This document shows positions 17,653 to 26,250 of a DNA stretch of 64,000 nucleotides, piece by piece. The translations under genes were made by a program, and so were the position numbers. Position 1 is the first letter of the stretch. Each line of letters opens with the position of its first letter. The DNA is from Flagellimonas algicola (lineage in GTDB: Bacteria > Bacteroidota > Bacteroidia > Flavobacteriales > Flavobacteriaceae), in the NCBI RefSeq assembly GCF_005937185.1, contig NZ_VCNI01000001.1, forward strand, positions 310,001-374,000, given 5' to 3'. The notes beneath the pieces are model-generated. The model saw nothing but the letters and a program-made list of their open reading frames with translations, was not told the origin of the DNA and did no database searches.

Positions 17653-18393
17653 TCAATAAAAGGTCTGAATCGTATTTTCTATAACAGGTAAGATTTTGCC
17701 CAGCACTTTTTGGGATACATTGATTTCCTTTAAGGCAGTAATATGTCGTATATGATGAGCATCTGAAGCACAGTAGTCGTAAAGCTCGTCATCCAACAAT
17801 TTCAGGGCTACCTTTTGTATTTCAGAACCGTAATATCCAGAAACAGATAGTAGGTTTAGTTGTAGCTGAACCCCATTTGATTTTAACTCCGAGTAAATTT
17901 GGGGTTGTTGATGAAAATAGCTGTATCGCTCAGGATGCGCTAAAATGGGAAAGTACTTCTGCTCAAAGATTTTTTTGACGGCATTGTCAAAGCCAAAGGC
18001 AGGCTGTAAATACGACATTTCTATTAGAAGATGCTCGGTTTTTAGTGGTACAAACCCTTTGTTTTCCAACAAAGACTCAAATTCGTCATCAATCATATGT
18101 TCCGCGGCATAATCAATTTTGACATTTTCAACGTCTTGTTTCTCCAATTCACTTTGAAGTAGCTCAAAGGAAGTTTTAATTGAATAGGGAGTATTGGGAT
18201 AATAGTGGTTCATGATATGCGGTGTAAACACAAAATTGGTCACTCCGTAAGCCGCAAATGCATTGATGAGCGATAAGGATTCATCCACCGTTTTTGCACC
18301 ATCATCAATACCCGGTAGAATATGGTTGTGAATATCTACCAGCCCATGAAGATAATCCGCTAAAAAAACTTTTCTATTAAAAAAGTTGAACAT
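17653..18393 (-). CDS. PHP-type protein-tyrosine phosphatase, CpsB/YwqE family
   Basis: This 246-residue metal-dependent phosphatase has PHP-domain metal-binding motifs: DIHNHILPGIDDG (near residue 17), FTPHIMNHYYPNT, ILAHPERY and YCASDAHH. The family dephosphorylates the tyrosine tail of BY-kinases. Its stop codon directly abuts that of the BY-kinase gene on the other strand, so the pair is convergent with no base between. It has its own promoter just upstream, overlapping the end of the mnmE region. Kinase and phosphatase are therefore expressed from separate, opposing transcripts. Confidence 0.92.
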   Translation of the reverse strand: MFNFFNRKVFLADYLHGLVDIHNHILPGIDDGAKTVDESLSLINAFAAYGVTNFVFTPHIMNHYYPNTPYSIKTSFELLQSELEKQDVENVKIDYAAEHMIDDEFESLLENKGFVPLKTEHLLIEMSYLQPAFGFDNAVKKIFEQKYFPILAHPERYSYFHQQPQIYSELKSNGVQLQLNLLSVSGYYGSEIQKVALKLLDDELYDYCASDAHHIRHITALKEINVSQKVLGKILPVIENTIQTFY

Positions 18394-18410
18394 GAATAAA
18401 ATTTGGAATC

Positions 18411-18439
18411 CAAAGATAATGGATATCTCGACTACACAA
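18411..18439 (-). promoter_or_regulatory. promoter of the PHP phosphatase gene
   Basis: On the minus strand TTG (18437-18439), an 18-bp spacer and TATCTTTG (18411-18418) match the Bacteroidota consensus TTG-N17..23-TAnnTTTG. The predicted leader is about a dozen bases before the ATG at 18393. It begins right after the mnmE stop codon. Confidence 0.6.
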
Positions 18440-18443
18440 AGAT

Positions 18444-19814
18444 CTATTTTCCGATGCAGAAATTGGAGAAGATGTTGCCCAGCAGATCATCTGTTGTAAC
18501 ACTTCCAGTTATTTCACCCAAATGATAGAGCGCTTGCCTGATGTCTATGGCCATAAGGTCGCTGGAGAGCCCCATGTCCATGCCTTCTTTGACCTTTTGG
18601 ATTTCTTCTAAGGCTTTTAGCAACGCATCATAATGTCTACTATTGGAAACAATGGTGGAATCCCCGCTCAATGCCCCAGACACCACTAGAGAGGACAATT
18701 TTTGCTCCAATTCTGGAACACCGGTTCTATCCTTGGCTGACAGAAACAACAAATCAGAAACAGAACTCTGTATTTGGTCTCGTTCAACGATAGTCAACAA
18801 ATCCACCTTGTTGCAGATGGGAAGTACTTCTTTATTCGGGTATTTTCCTTTGAGATCTTCCAACTCCTTTAAGTCATAATCCAAACCATCGAATAGGAAC
18901 AAGATCAACTTGGCGTTTTCAATTTTGTCGAAAGTTTTTTCAATCCCAATTTTCTCCACCATATCCTGAGTTTCCCTGATTCCGGCAGTATCAATAAACC
19001 GGAAATTGATTCCTCCAAGATTAATTTGATCTTCCACGGTGTCCCGGGTGGTACCGGGGATATTGCTTACAATGGCTCTTTCTTCATTGAGTAGGGCATT
19101 AAGCAATGTGGATTTACCAACATTGGGCTTACCAACAATGGCAATGGGAATCCCATTTTTGATGACGTTGCCAATGGCAAAGGAATCAATGAGTTTTTTT
19201 AAAACCTCACTTATTCGTTTGAGCAGTGAGTTGAATTGCGTACGATCTGCAAACTCCACATCTTCCTGTGAAAAATCCAATTCCAATTCAATCAAGGAGG
19301 CAAAGTTTAGAAGTTCCTCCCGTAATTTTTGAATTTCATTGCTAAACCCACCCCTCATTTGCTGGACAGCTATTTCATGAGAGGCTTCACTGTCACTTGC
19401 AATTAAATCTGCAACTGCTTCTGCTTGGCTCAGGTCCATTTTACCATTTAAAAAGGCACGCAACGTAAATTCGCCGGCAGTGGCCATGCGGCACCCCGTT
19501 CTCAAAAACAATTGAAGCAGCTGTTGTTGAATATACGGAGATCCATGACAGGAAATTTCCACTACATTTTCCCCAGTATAGGAATTTGGGCTCTTAAAAA
19601 TGGAAACCAGTACTTTATCCAATACTTTTTCCTGATGTACTACGTGACCCAAATGTATGGTGTGACTCTTTTGCTTGGTAAGGTCTTTGGGTTTTATGGG
19701 TTCAAAATGTTTGGAAACCAAGGCAATGGCTTCCGGCCCGGAAATTCGGATAATAGCAATGGCTCCGGTACCTGGAGGCGTGGCCATGGCAACAATGTTA
19801 TCGGAATATGACAT
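18444..19814 (-). CDS. mnmE: tRNA modification GTPase MnmE
   Basis: This 456-residue GTPase acts with MnmG to put the carboxymethylaminomethyl group on U34 of certain tRNAs. It shows the N-terminal folate-binding domain (PPGTGAIAIIRISGP; YTGENVVEISCHGSPYI), the G domain (GKPNVGKST; DTAGIRET; NKVD) inserted in a helical domain, and the C-terminal CIGK, whose Cys is the MnmE active-site residue. The length is normal. A -7 promoter box ends only about five bases ahead of the ATG, so the mRNA may be leaderless. Confidence 0.97.
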   Translation of the reverse strand: MSYSDNIVAMATPPGTGAIAIIRISGPEAIALVSKHFEPIKPKDLTKQKSHTIHLGHVVHQEKVLDKVLVSIFKSPNSYTGENVVEISCHGSPYIQQQLLQLFLRTGCRMATAGEFTLRAFLNGKMDLSQAEAVADLIASDSEASHEIAVQQMRGGFSNEIQKLREELLNFASLIELELDFSQEDVEFADRTQFNSLLKRISEVLKKLIDSFAIGNVIKNGIPIAIVGKPNVGKSTLLNALLNEERAIVSNIPGTTRDTVEDQINLGGINFRFIDTAGIRETQDMVEKIGIEKTFDKIENAKLILFLFDGLDYDLKELEDLKGKYPNKEVLPICNKVDLLTIVERDQIQSSVSDLLFLSAKDRTGVPELEQKLSSLVVSGALSGDSTIVSNSRHYDALLKALEEIQKVKEGMDMGLSSDLMAIDIRQALYHLGEITGSVTTDDLLGNIFSNFCIGK

Positions 19815-19819
19815 GTGCG

Positions 19820-19827
19820 CAAAAGTA
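19820..19827 (-). promoter_or_regulatory. putative -7 box of mnmE
   Basis: TACTTTTG on the minus strand matches TAnnTTTG. It ends six bases from the first base of the mnmE ATG at 19814, which would place the transcript start at or next to the start codon. No well-spaced -33 TTG was found. Confidence 0.4.
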
Positions 19828-19900
19828 CGAAATACCCAATAGTTGTAACATTTGTAAGCAAAGCACCACTAATAAGGTACATCATTAAAATCAATCAAAA

Positions 19901-20260
19901 ATGGAAGTCATTAATCAAAATGTATTACGAAAGGACAACACCCTGTTGTCCGTAGCTCACCTGACCCAGTTGCTACATTATGTTACCGGGTTTGGAGGAT
20001 TTATAGTCCCTCTCATTATCTGGCTGTCTTCAAGGAAGACCGTTGAGGGGATGAACGAACATGGAAAGGCCATCATTAACCTACAACTAAGTCTATTGCT
20101 GTACATTGTTGTCAGTATTCCGGCTATTCTTTTGGTAGGTTTGGGATTGGTAGGCCTACTTGGGGTTGCGATACTAGGTTTTGTATTACCCATAGTAAAT
20201 GCAGTAAGAGCATCCAATGGGGAATCTCCATCATACTTTTTAACAATTCCCTTTGTATAA
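19901..20260 (+). CDS. DUF4870 domain small membrane protein
   Basis: This 119-residue protein has about three membrane segments: one near residues 27-45 (FGGFIVPLIIWLSS), then two in 62-105. The pattern LSVAHLTQLLHYVTGFGGFIVPLIIW followed by NEHGKAIINLQLSLLLY is that of DUF4870 (Tic20-like) proteins. Their function is unknown. It is a single gene, divergent from mnmE and closed by a strong terminator shared with dnaN. Confidence 0.85.
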   Translation: MEVINQNVLRKDNTLLSVAHLTQLLHYVTGFGGFIVPLIIWLSSRKTVEGMNEHGKAIINLQLSLLLYIVVSIPAILLVGLGLVGLLGVAILGFVLPIVNAVRASNGESPSYFLTIPFV

Positions 20261-20292
20261 AAAAAGGCTGGAATTCAAATTCCAGCCTTTCA
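20258..20292. terminator. bidirectional terminator between the DUF4870 gene and dnaN
   Basis: AAAGGCTGGAATT pairs with its complement AATTCCAGCCTTT around a very short loop near 20276, with A residues before it and T residues after. It lies between convergent genes and can end both transcripts. Confidence 0.8.
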
Positions 20293-20310
20293 CATATTTA
20301 GGTTGATTGT

Positions 20311-21429
20311 TTAGCTGTTCAACATCACTGGCATAACCAGCATGGTCACGTGTTCTCCCTCGTCCAATCCATCAATGGGAGTCAAGATACCTGCTCTGTT
20401 GGGCAAACTCATTTCTAAGGAAACATCTTCGGAATTCAGATTATTAAGCATTTCCAGCAAGAACCTGGAGTTGAACCCGATTTGCATATCATCTCCTTGA
20501 TAGGAACAAGACAAACGCTCTTCAGCCTTGTTGCTGTAGTCCACATCCTCTGCGGATATATTTAATTCGGCGCCTGCAATCTTCAATCGAATTTGATGCG
20601 TGGTCTTATTGGAGAAAATGGAAACCCTCCGAACCGAACTTAGAAACTGATTTCTTGAAATGGACAGTTTGTTGGGATTTTCCTTTGGAATTACAGCTTC
20701 ATAATTGGGATACTTACCGTCAATCAGCCTACAAATCAACTCAGAATTGTCAAAAATGAATTTGGCATTGCTGTCATTATACTCTATGGTTACCTCGGAT
20801 TCAGAACCCGCCAAAATCCCTTTCAAAAGATTCAAAGGTTTTTTGGGCATGATAAACTCTGCAACTTGGGAAGCGGATACATCTTGACGCTGGTACTTGA
20901 CCAATTTGTGGGCGTCAGTAGCCACAAAAGTTAGATTTTCTGTGGAGAACTGAAAAAACACCCCACTCATTACTGGCCTTAGGTCATCATTGCCTGCAGC
21001 AAAAATGGTCTTATTGATTGCTGTGGCTAGAATATCTCCCAAAAGTGTTGTGGTACTTGGATTGGAAACTTCCACTGCTTTCGGAAACTCAGCTCCGTCT
21101 GCATAGGCCAGGGCGTACTTACCGTGATTGGAACTGATTTCAACCGTATTATTGTCCTCAACCACAAAGGTGAGGGGTTGCTCTGGAAAAGTCTTTAAGG
21201 TATCCAAAAGCAAACGAGCAGGAACTGCTATAGCTCCTTCTGCATCTGAATCCACTTCAAGTACAGAACTCATGGTGGTCTCCAAATCGGACGCTGAGAC
21301 TGTCAACTTGTTCTGTTTTAAATCAAAAAGAAAGTTGTCTAAAATGGGCAAAGTGTTGCTGTTGTTGATGACACCACCCAAGACTTGCAATTGTTTTAAT
21401 AAATATGTGCTGGATACAATAAACTTCAT
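20311..21429 (-). CDS. dnaN: DNA polymerase III sliding clamp (beta subunit)
   Basis: This 372-residue protein has the three repeated clamp domains: MKFIVSSTYLLKQLQVLGGVI at the N-terminus, GVFFQFSTENLTFVATDAHKLVKY in domain 2, and the C-terminal VTMLVMPVML strand that lines the partner-binding pocket. It encircles DNA and holds the polymerase. It is not beside dnaA or recF here; gldG/gldF lie upstream. Possible -7 boxes are found at 21501-21508 and 21533-21540. Confidence 0.97.
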   Translation of the reverse strand: MKFIVSSTYLLKQLQVLGGVINNSNTLPILDNFLFDLKQNKLTVSASDLETTMSSVLEVDSDAEGAIAVPARLLLDTLKTFPEQPLTFVVEDNNTVEISSNHGKYALAYADGAEFPKAVEVSNPSTTTLLGDILATAINKTIFAAGNDDLRPVMSGVFFQFSTENLTFVATDAHKLVKYQRQDVSASQVAEFIMPKKPLNLLKGILAGSESEVTIEYNDSNAKFIFDNSELICRLIDGKYPNYEAVIPKENPNKLSISRNQFLSSVRRVSIFSNKTTHQIRLKIAGAELNISAEDVDYSNKAEERLSCSYQGDDMQIGFNSRFLLEMLNNLNSEDVSLEMSLPNRAGILTPIDGLDEGEHVTMLVMPVMLNS

Positions 21430-21500
21430 TCAAGAAATTCTTTAAACATGGTTTCCTGTTGGATTTTATAGGTCAAACAGGCTTTCAAAATGGATAAAAA

Positions 21501-21508
21501 CAAATATA
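21501..21508 (-). promoter_or_regulatory. putative -7 box of dnaN
   Basis: TATATTTG on the minus strand matches TAnnTTTG; a TTTG lies 16 bp further upstream. The leader would be about 65 bases. A second match, TAAGTTTG (21533-21540), is an alternative. Confidence 0.45.
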
Positions 21509-21547
21509 TCTTAAAAGGACATAGCAAAGAAACAAACTTATCAACAG

Positions 21548-23215
21548 CTAAGCGGTAAATTTCCGCTTCCTGTGGAGTCCAAAAAGGATTCCGAATATCA
21601 AGGTCAAAAGTACTGGGATTGCTATGTTTATAACTTGCCATTTGCTTTTTTGTGCGGCAATTTTCTCGATATCCAAAAGGGGAATGGAAACCCTTCTATT
21701 TCGAATGTTTATAAGTCCTGTGTCGTCCAAGAGAAAATTAATGCAATTCACTAAAAATTCCTTGTTTCCGTAGGAACTATTGGTCCATTTATCATAACCC
21801 AATTCCAGCGGAACACCATTACGGAGTTGGTTTTTGATGACATCACCATCAGAAATTACAATCATCTTGTTGGATGGCCCCTCTTCAAGGGTATTTTCCA
21901 ATTCCACGGGCTTGACCCGATTTTTGAACATGGAAACAAAATCACCTTCAACAAGGACCGCTAAAGGTTGATTACCATTGGTATATGATTCCCTGTTGGG
22001 AGGTTGGTTCAAAATGTCCAGACCAATAGGTTTAGGAGTTCCTTCTGTCTTGGATAGGGGAGAACTTTGGAGTAATATGGTATGATCATAGTCGTTTTGC
22101 AACACCTCCATGGCGCTGGCAAATTGATAGCGGACCGCCTCAATATTGGTGTTGATAGGGTGGTTGTTTTGGGAGAATACCATGGGGTTGTAATACCAAG
22201 GTACAGGATTGTATTGGGAATCATTTCCATCTCCCGAGGCCAAAACAATCTGGGTGAAGTACATATCGTTGACCAAAACGGGATTGATACGTACCCCTAA
22301 TTTGAAGAAAAAGTCCTTCAGGTTAAGCTCCCTGGGTAAAGCAATGGCATTACCGCCTCTTGCAAAGATGCTGTCCAATTCCATGGCCACTTGATCCATG
22401 AGCCATAGGGATTTACCGCCGTGAACCACAAACTGGTCCAGGACATACTTTTCTTCATCGGTAAAAGCCTCAGTGGGCTTGGCTATCAAGGCCAGATCAA
22501 AACCCTTGAGTTGATCCAAAACCGATTGTGGGTTGGTAGCAACGGAATCCAACGTAATTGCACCAATGTTGTAGTAGTCCCGGATCGTGGTCAGATAATC
22601 AGCAATGTGTTGGTCGTCCAGCTCCCCATTTCCTTTGATAACGGCAATGCGTTTTTTTTCCAAGATACTCAGTTTGGTAAAGGCATCCGCAAAAGCGTAT
22701 TCCAACTGCTGAACGGAATTGTTGATGCGGTCCTCCATGGTAGACCCCAATTTGTTCTTAAGCAAGGGAACTTTTACGGTCTGGTTTTGATAGTTGACCA
22801 TGGCCCATGGGAAAACCAATTCCTGTGACACCTTGCCATTTTCCTCTACCGTAACTCGGGCAGGTTCCAAACCAATGCGTTGTAAATCGGAAATGGTCTG
22901 CTGGGTGTTGGTTTCACCTTCCAAGGGATCCACCATATTGAACTGTATGTTCTTATTTTTAGTGGCAAAAGACTCCAATAACTGAATAGTCTCAGCCTTT
23001 AATTTTGAAAATTCTGGAGGAATGTTCCCATCCAGAAGAACATCCACGACTACTGGGGAATCAAATTTTTGGGCCACAGCAATAGTCGGCTCGGAAAGTG
23101 TGAACCGTTTGTCCTCGGTAAGATCAAAACGGGCGTAAAGAAAGCTCCCAATCAAATTAAGAATAACAACCACTGCCAAGGCCTTTCCCATTGCAATCAA
23201 AAACTTTCCACTCAT
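21548..23215 (-). CDS. gldG: gliding motility ABC-type protein GldG
   Basis: This 555-residue protein has one membrane segment near the N-terminus (ALAVVVILNLIGSFLYARFDLTEDKRFTLS) and one at the C-terminus (VINIAIPVLLTLIFGILFGLHRKRK). Between them is a large exported region of the ABC_transp_aux type (NMVDPLEG, KGFDLALIAKPTEAFTDEEKYVLDQFV, GGKSLWLMDQV). This matches GldG, which with GldF and the ATPase GldA is linked to gliding in Flavobacterium; gldA is not in the window, as usual. It overlaps gldF by four bases. Confidence 0.93.
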   Translation of the reverse strand: MSGKFLIAMGKALAVVVILNLIGSFLYARFDLTEDKRFTLSEPTIAVAQKFDSPVVVDVLLDGNIPPEFSKLKAETIQLLESFATKNKNIQFNMVDPLEGETNTQQTISDLQRIGLEPARVTVEENGKVSQELVFPWAMVNYQNQTVKVPLLKNKLGSTMEDRINNSVQQLEYAFADAFTKLSILEKKRIAVIKGNGELDDQHIADYLTTIRDYYNIGAITLDSVATNPQSVLDQLKGFDLALIAKPTEAFTDEEKYVLDQFVVHGGKSLWLMDQVAMELDSIFARGGNAIALPRELNLKDFFFKLGVRINPVLVNDMYFTQIVLASGDGNDSQYNPVPWYYNPMVFSQNNHPINTNIEAVRYQFASAMEVLQNDYDHTILLQSSPLSKTEGTPKPIGLDILNQPPNRESYTNGNQPLAVLVEGDFVSMFKNRVKPVELENTLEEGPSNKMIVISDGDVIKNQLRNGVPLELGYDKWTNSSYGNKEFLVNCINFLLDDTGLINIRNRRVSIPLLDIEKIAAQKSKWQVINIAIPVLLTLIFGILFGLHRKRKFTA

Positions 23216-23952
23216 TTAGTCAATTGTTTAAGACGTTGATGGGTAAGGAAAAGAAATAGGAGGGTAATGGAAAAAAAGTATACCAAATCCCGAGTATCCA
23301 ATACCCCTTTGGAAATTCTATTGAAATGTGCGCTACCTCCAATACCCTGAATTAATTGTTGTGTTTCACCGGAGGAAAATAGGGATGACATTGCATCAAA
23401 CCCATTAAAAAGGAAAAAACACAGGACAATTCCCAGGATAAAAGCAATAATCTGACTCTCAGACAGGGTTGAGGTAAAAACACCTATAGCGGTAAAGGCA
23501 GCTATCAAAAACAGAAGTCCGAAGTAAGAGCCCAAAACCACCCCGAAATCAAAATTACCTTCAATAATGCCTAGTTCAGAAATGGCGAAAACATAAACAA
23601 GGGTAGGTAAAATGGCTATAATGCAAAGGAAAAAAGCGCCCCAAAACTTGCCTAGAACCAACTTCCAAACGGAGATAGGCTTGATAAGGAGAAGTTCCAA
23701 CGTACCCGCTTTACGTTCTTCCGAAAAACTCTTCATGGTTACAGCCGGAACCAAAAAAGTAAAAATCCATGGTGCCAGGAGAAAGAATTTACCCAAATCC
23801 GCAAAACCATAATCGAAGATGTTGTATGCTCCTTTAAACACCCACAAGAAAAGTCCACTGAGCAATAAAAAGAGCCCAACGATCAAATAACCGATAGGTG
23901 AGGTAAAAAATGACTGGACTTCTCTTTTAAAAATGGCAAACATGCTGTTCAA
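23212..23952 (-). CDS. gldF: gliding motility ABC transporter permease GldF
   Basis: This 246-residue integral membrane protein has six predicted helices and the ABC-2 permease signature early on (FAIFKREVQSFFTSPIGYLIVGLFLL; FLVPAVTMKSFSEERKAGTLELLLIKPIS). It is the permease partner of GldG, whose gene follows with an ATGA overlap. The start may be Met1 or Met4 (MFAIFKRE). It is the first gene of the pair. Confidence 0.93.
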   Translation of the reverse strand: MNSMFAIFKREVQSFFTSPIGYLIVGLFLLLSGLFLWVFKGAYNIFDYGFADLGKFFLLAPWIFTFLVPAVTMKSFSEERKAGTLELLLIKPISVWKLVLGKFWGAFFLCIIAILPTLVYVFAISELGIIEGNFDFGVVLGSYFGLLFLIAAFTAIGVFTSTLSESQIIAFILGIVLCFFLFNGFDAMSSLFSSGETQQLIQGIGGSAHFNRISKGVLDTRDLVYFFSITLLFLFLTHQRLKQLTK

Positions 23953-24075
23953 TTATCAATAAACAATTGTCAATGTGCAATGGTTCTGCTGCTGCAAGGT
24001 AATTTGACCTAGTTGGCTTTCTATTTCACTTTGCATTTTTCATTTTCCATTATCAATTTTTGCAACGCTCCATGC
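23953..24075. repeat. AT-rich low-complexity repeat running into the end of a gene
   Basis: The stretch holds short related words (ATTATCAATAAACAATTGTCAATGTG; TTTTCATTTTCCATTATCAATTTT, each quoted in part) of the kind scattered between genes in many Flavobacteriaceae. The right part supplies the last residues (KIDNGK) and stop codon of the ABM-domain gene on the minus strand. Confidence 0.4.
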
Positions 24076-24336
24076 TTCTGGTTTGTCGGCAAATAGCAAC
24101 TTAGTTTTTCCCCATACCTCCTTAAAAAAAACAGACCTCCTATAATTTTCCAAATCAGACTCCTTATTCCAATGGCTGTAAGTGAAAAATACACAGGGAT
24201 TTTTGATATCCTGATATCCTTCAACCTTGAGGCAACCATCAAATTCCAATATTTTGGCTTGGGAGGCCTCAAAAATTCGCTCAAAACTAGGAATATTTTC
24301 GGGTTTAAAAGTGAGTTTCACGATGCGTACCAACAT
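24040..24336 (-). CDS. antibiotic-biosynthesis-monooxygenase (ABM) domain protein
   Basis: This 98-residue single-domain protein of the dimeric alpha/beta-barrel ABM fold begins MLVRIVKLTFKPENIPSFERIFE and has a mid-region GCLKVEGYQDIKNPCVFFTYSHW typical of YgiN-like quinol monooxygenases. Its reaction is not predictable. The start codon directly follows the stop codon of the SAM hydrolase gene (TAAATG), so the two are co-translated. The last six residues come from an AT-rich repeat sequence, so the native end of the gene may have been replaced. Confidence 0.75.
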   Translation of the reverse strand: MLVRIVKLTFKPENIPSFERIFEASQAKILEFDGCLKVEGYQDIKNPCVFFTYSHWNKESDLENYRRSVFFKEVWGKTKLLFADKPEAWSVAKIDNGK

Positions 24337-25167
24337 TTATAAAAAATTTATGGTTACCGTATCCCTATAGCCAAGGCCCAACAGACTAGCGGCACCCCCA
24401 ACCGTTTTCAAATCACTTTTATAAATGGCAAGCTCAACATATCCCGCCGAATTGAACAGCGCCAATGCATCTCCCGGACCCTTACGTTGAGCTCTATCCA
24501 ACTGAAAATTGACAATACCATTATAACTGTTGTGGATGTTCTTGATTTTATTGGTTCGCGCAATCACTTCAAAGTCCCGCCCATTTCTATACGCTTCAAA
24601 GAGATTTCGCTGAATATTGGTGATTACGTTACCGTAATTATCAATGTAAATAACATTGCCAACAATACTTTTACCTTCATTGGTTATTCGGGGTTCAAAC
24701 TCCCGTAACTCCTTCAACGCGGAAAAAGGCTTACCAATGACCTCCAATTTTCCACCCCTTGCAATATGACAGGCCACTTCTACAAAAACATTCAGAACAG
24801 GGAAAGAGCTAGGGTTTAGATTCGGGATATCTATCTCCATGACCTTTTCAGGATTGGACTCGGAGGTAATTAAGGATATGACCCCGTTGTTGGCACTGAT
24901 GATAAATTGGTCTTCCACCTGAACCACTATATGCTGGTTTTCTGGTGAAAGCTCGGAGTCGACACCCACAATATGAACGGTTCCTGGAGGGAAGGAACGG
25001 TAGGCATTTTTAAGGATATAAGCGCATTCCTGGATATTGAATGGGCTTATCGCATGCGAAATATCAACAACATTAACGTCCGGAAGATTGTTGAGGATAG
25101 TCCCTTTTATGGCACCTACAAAGTGGTCTTTATATCCAAAATCTGTAGTTAAGGTTATGATTGCCAT
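24337..25167 (-). CDS. SAM hydroxide adenosyltransferase (S-adenosylmethionine hydrolase family)
   Basis: This 276-residue protein has the family start ITLTTDFGYKDHFVGAIKG with the conserved Asp for SAM binding, then VDISHAISPFNIQECAYIL, TVHIVGVDSELSP, and a C-terminal beta-barrel with NVIYIDNYGNVITNIQ. Members split SAM into adenosine and methionine with water; a few relatives are chlorinases or fluorinases, but the motifs read as the common hydrolase. Its ATG is divergent from phoH across 123 bp. Confidence 0.88.
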   Translation of the reverse strand: MAIITLTTDFGYKDHFVGAIKGTILNNLPDVNVVDISHAISPFNIQECAYILKNAYRSFPPGTVHIVGVDSELSPENQHIVVQVEDQFIISANNGVISLITSESNPEKVMEIDIPNLNPSSFPVLNVFVEVACHIARGGKLEVIGKPFSALKELREFEPRITNEGKSIVGNVIYIDNYGNVITNIQRNLFEAYRNGRDFEVIARTNKIKNIHNSYNGIVNFQLDRAQRKGPGDALALFNSAGYVELAIYKSDLKTVGGAASLLGLGYRDTVTINFL

Positions 25168-25212
25168 GCAATACTGTTGATATGTTTTTCGGTGCTCAAA
25201 TTGATTTTTGGT

Positions 25213-25220
25213 TAAGTTTG
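25213..25220 (+). promoter_or_regulatory. putative -7 box of phoH-purC
   Basis: TAAGTTTG matches TAnnTTTG on the plus strand. The leader to the TTG start at 25291 would be about 65 bases. No clear -33 element was found. Confidence 0.35.
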
Positions 25221-25290
25221 TGGAGTAAAATTAACTAAAAAAGAAAGAATAAAATTTCTTCAAAAATAACCTTTAAACAGCCCACTTTAT

Positions 25291-26244
25291 TTGAACGAAC
25301 TTATTATTGAACTGACGGAGATTAGCCCACAAGATTTTTTTGGGCAGAGGAATGAGAATATTGAACTACTGAAGAAATATTTCCCAAAACTTAAGATTGT
25401 TGCGCGCGGAAGTAAAATAAAGGTATATGGCGACGAAGAACTCTTGGAAGAGTTTGACAAGCGCTTTGATATGCTGACCAACCACTTTGCCAAATACAAT
25501 AAGCTGGATGAGAACATGATTGAGCGGGTGCTCACGAGCAACGGACAAGAAGAACTTTCGTCATCCAAAAGTAGCGGGGAAGTTTTGGTACATGGAGTAA
25601 GCGGGAGATTGATTAAGGCGCAGACTGTTAACCAAAGAAAATTGGTGGATGCCTGCAAGAAGGACGACATGGTCTTTGCCATTGGCCCCGCAGGAACGGG
25701 AAAAACCTATACTGGAGTCGCACTGGCTGTAAAGGCCTTGAAAGAAAAACAAGTACGCCGGATCATTCTCACCAGACCTGCCGTTGAAGCAGGAGAGAAC
25801 CTCGGATTTTTACCTGGAGATCTCAAAGAGAAGCTCGATCCATACATGCAACCGCTTTACGATGCACTTAGGGACATGATAGCACCTGAAAAATTGGAAA
25901 AATACCTAGAGGACGGTACCATTCAAATAGCCCCCATGGCCTTTATGCGCGGTAGAACCTTGGACAATGCATTTGTTATCCTGGATGAGGCTCAGAATAC
26001 CACGCATGCCCAAATGAAAATGTTCCTGACCCGTATGGGTAAAAATGCCAAATTTTTGTTGACGGGAGACCCCGGACAAATTGATTTGCCCCGTAGGGTA
26101 ATTTCGGGTTTGAAAGAAGCTCTTTTGATCCTGAAAAATGTGCAGGGCATCAGCATTATTTATTTAGATGACAAAGATGTGATTCGCCATAAACTGGTCA
26201 AAAAAGTCATTGACGCCTACAAAAATATAGAGCACACAAACTAG
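25291..26244 (+). CDS. phoH: PhoH-like ATPase/RNA-binding protein
   Basis: This 317-residue protein has an N-terminal KH-like part (FFPKLKIVARGSKIKVYGDEELLEEF, given in two halves in the family) and a PhoH ATPase domain with Walker A GPAGTGKTYTG and Walker B FVILDEAQNTT. GRTLDNAFV and TGDPGQIDLP are further family hallmarks. It starts with TTG at 25291 (LNELIIELTEISPQDFFGQRN), with no in-frame ATG before the KH region. PhoH proteins are linked to RNA handling and ribosome quality, often beside the YbeY RNase; here purC follows after six bases. Confidence 0.93.
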   Translation: MNELIIELTEISPQDFFGQRNENIELLKKYFPKLKIVARGSKIKVYGDEELLEEFDKRFDMLTNHFAKYNKLDENMIERVLTSNGQEELSSSKSSGEVLVHGVSGRLIKAQTVNQRKLVDACKKDDMVFAIGPAGTGKTYTGVALAVKALKEKQVRRIILTRPAVEAGENLGFLPGDLKEKLDPYMQPLYDALRDMIAPEKLEKYLEDGTIQIAPMAFMRGRTLDNAFVILDEAQNTTHAQMKMFLTRMGKNAKFLLTGDPGQIDLPRRVISGLKEALLILKNVQGISIIYLDDKDVIRHKLVKKVIDAYKNIEHTN

Positions 26245-26250
26245 CTTAGC

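Noticed and set aside
24021..24284. 87-residue frame overlapping the ABM-domain gene
   Set aside because: It is a second frame through the same DNA; the 98-residue frame has the family pattern and the TAAATG coupling.
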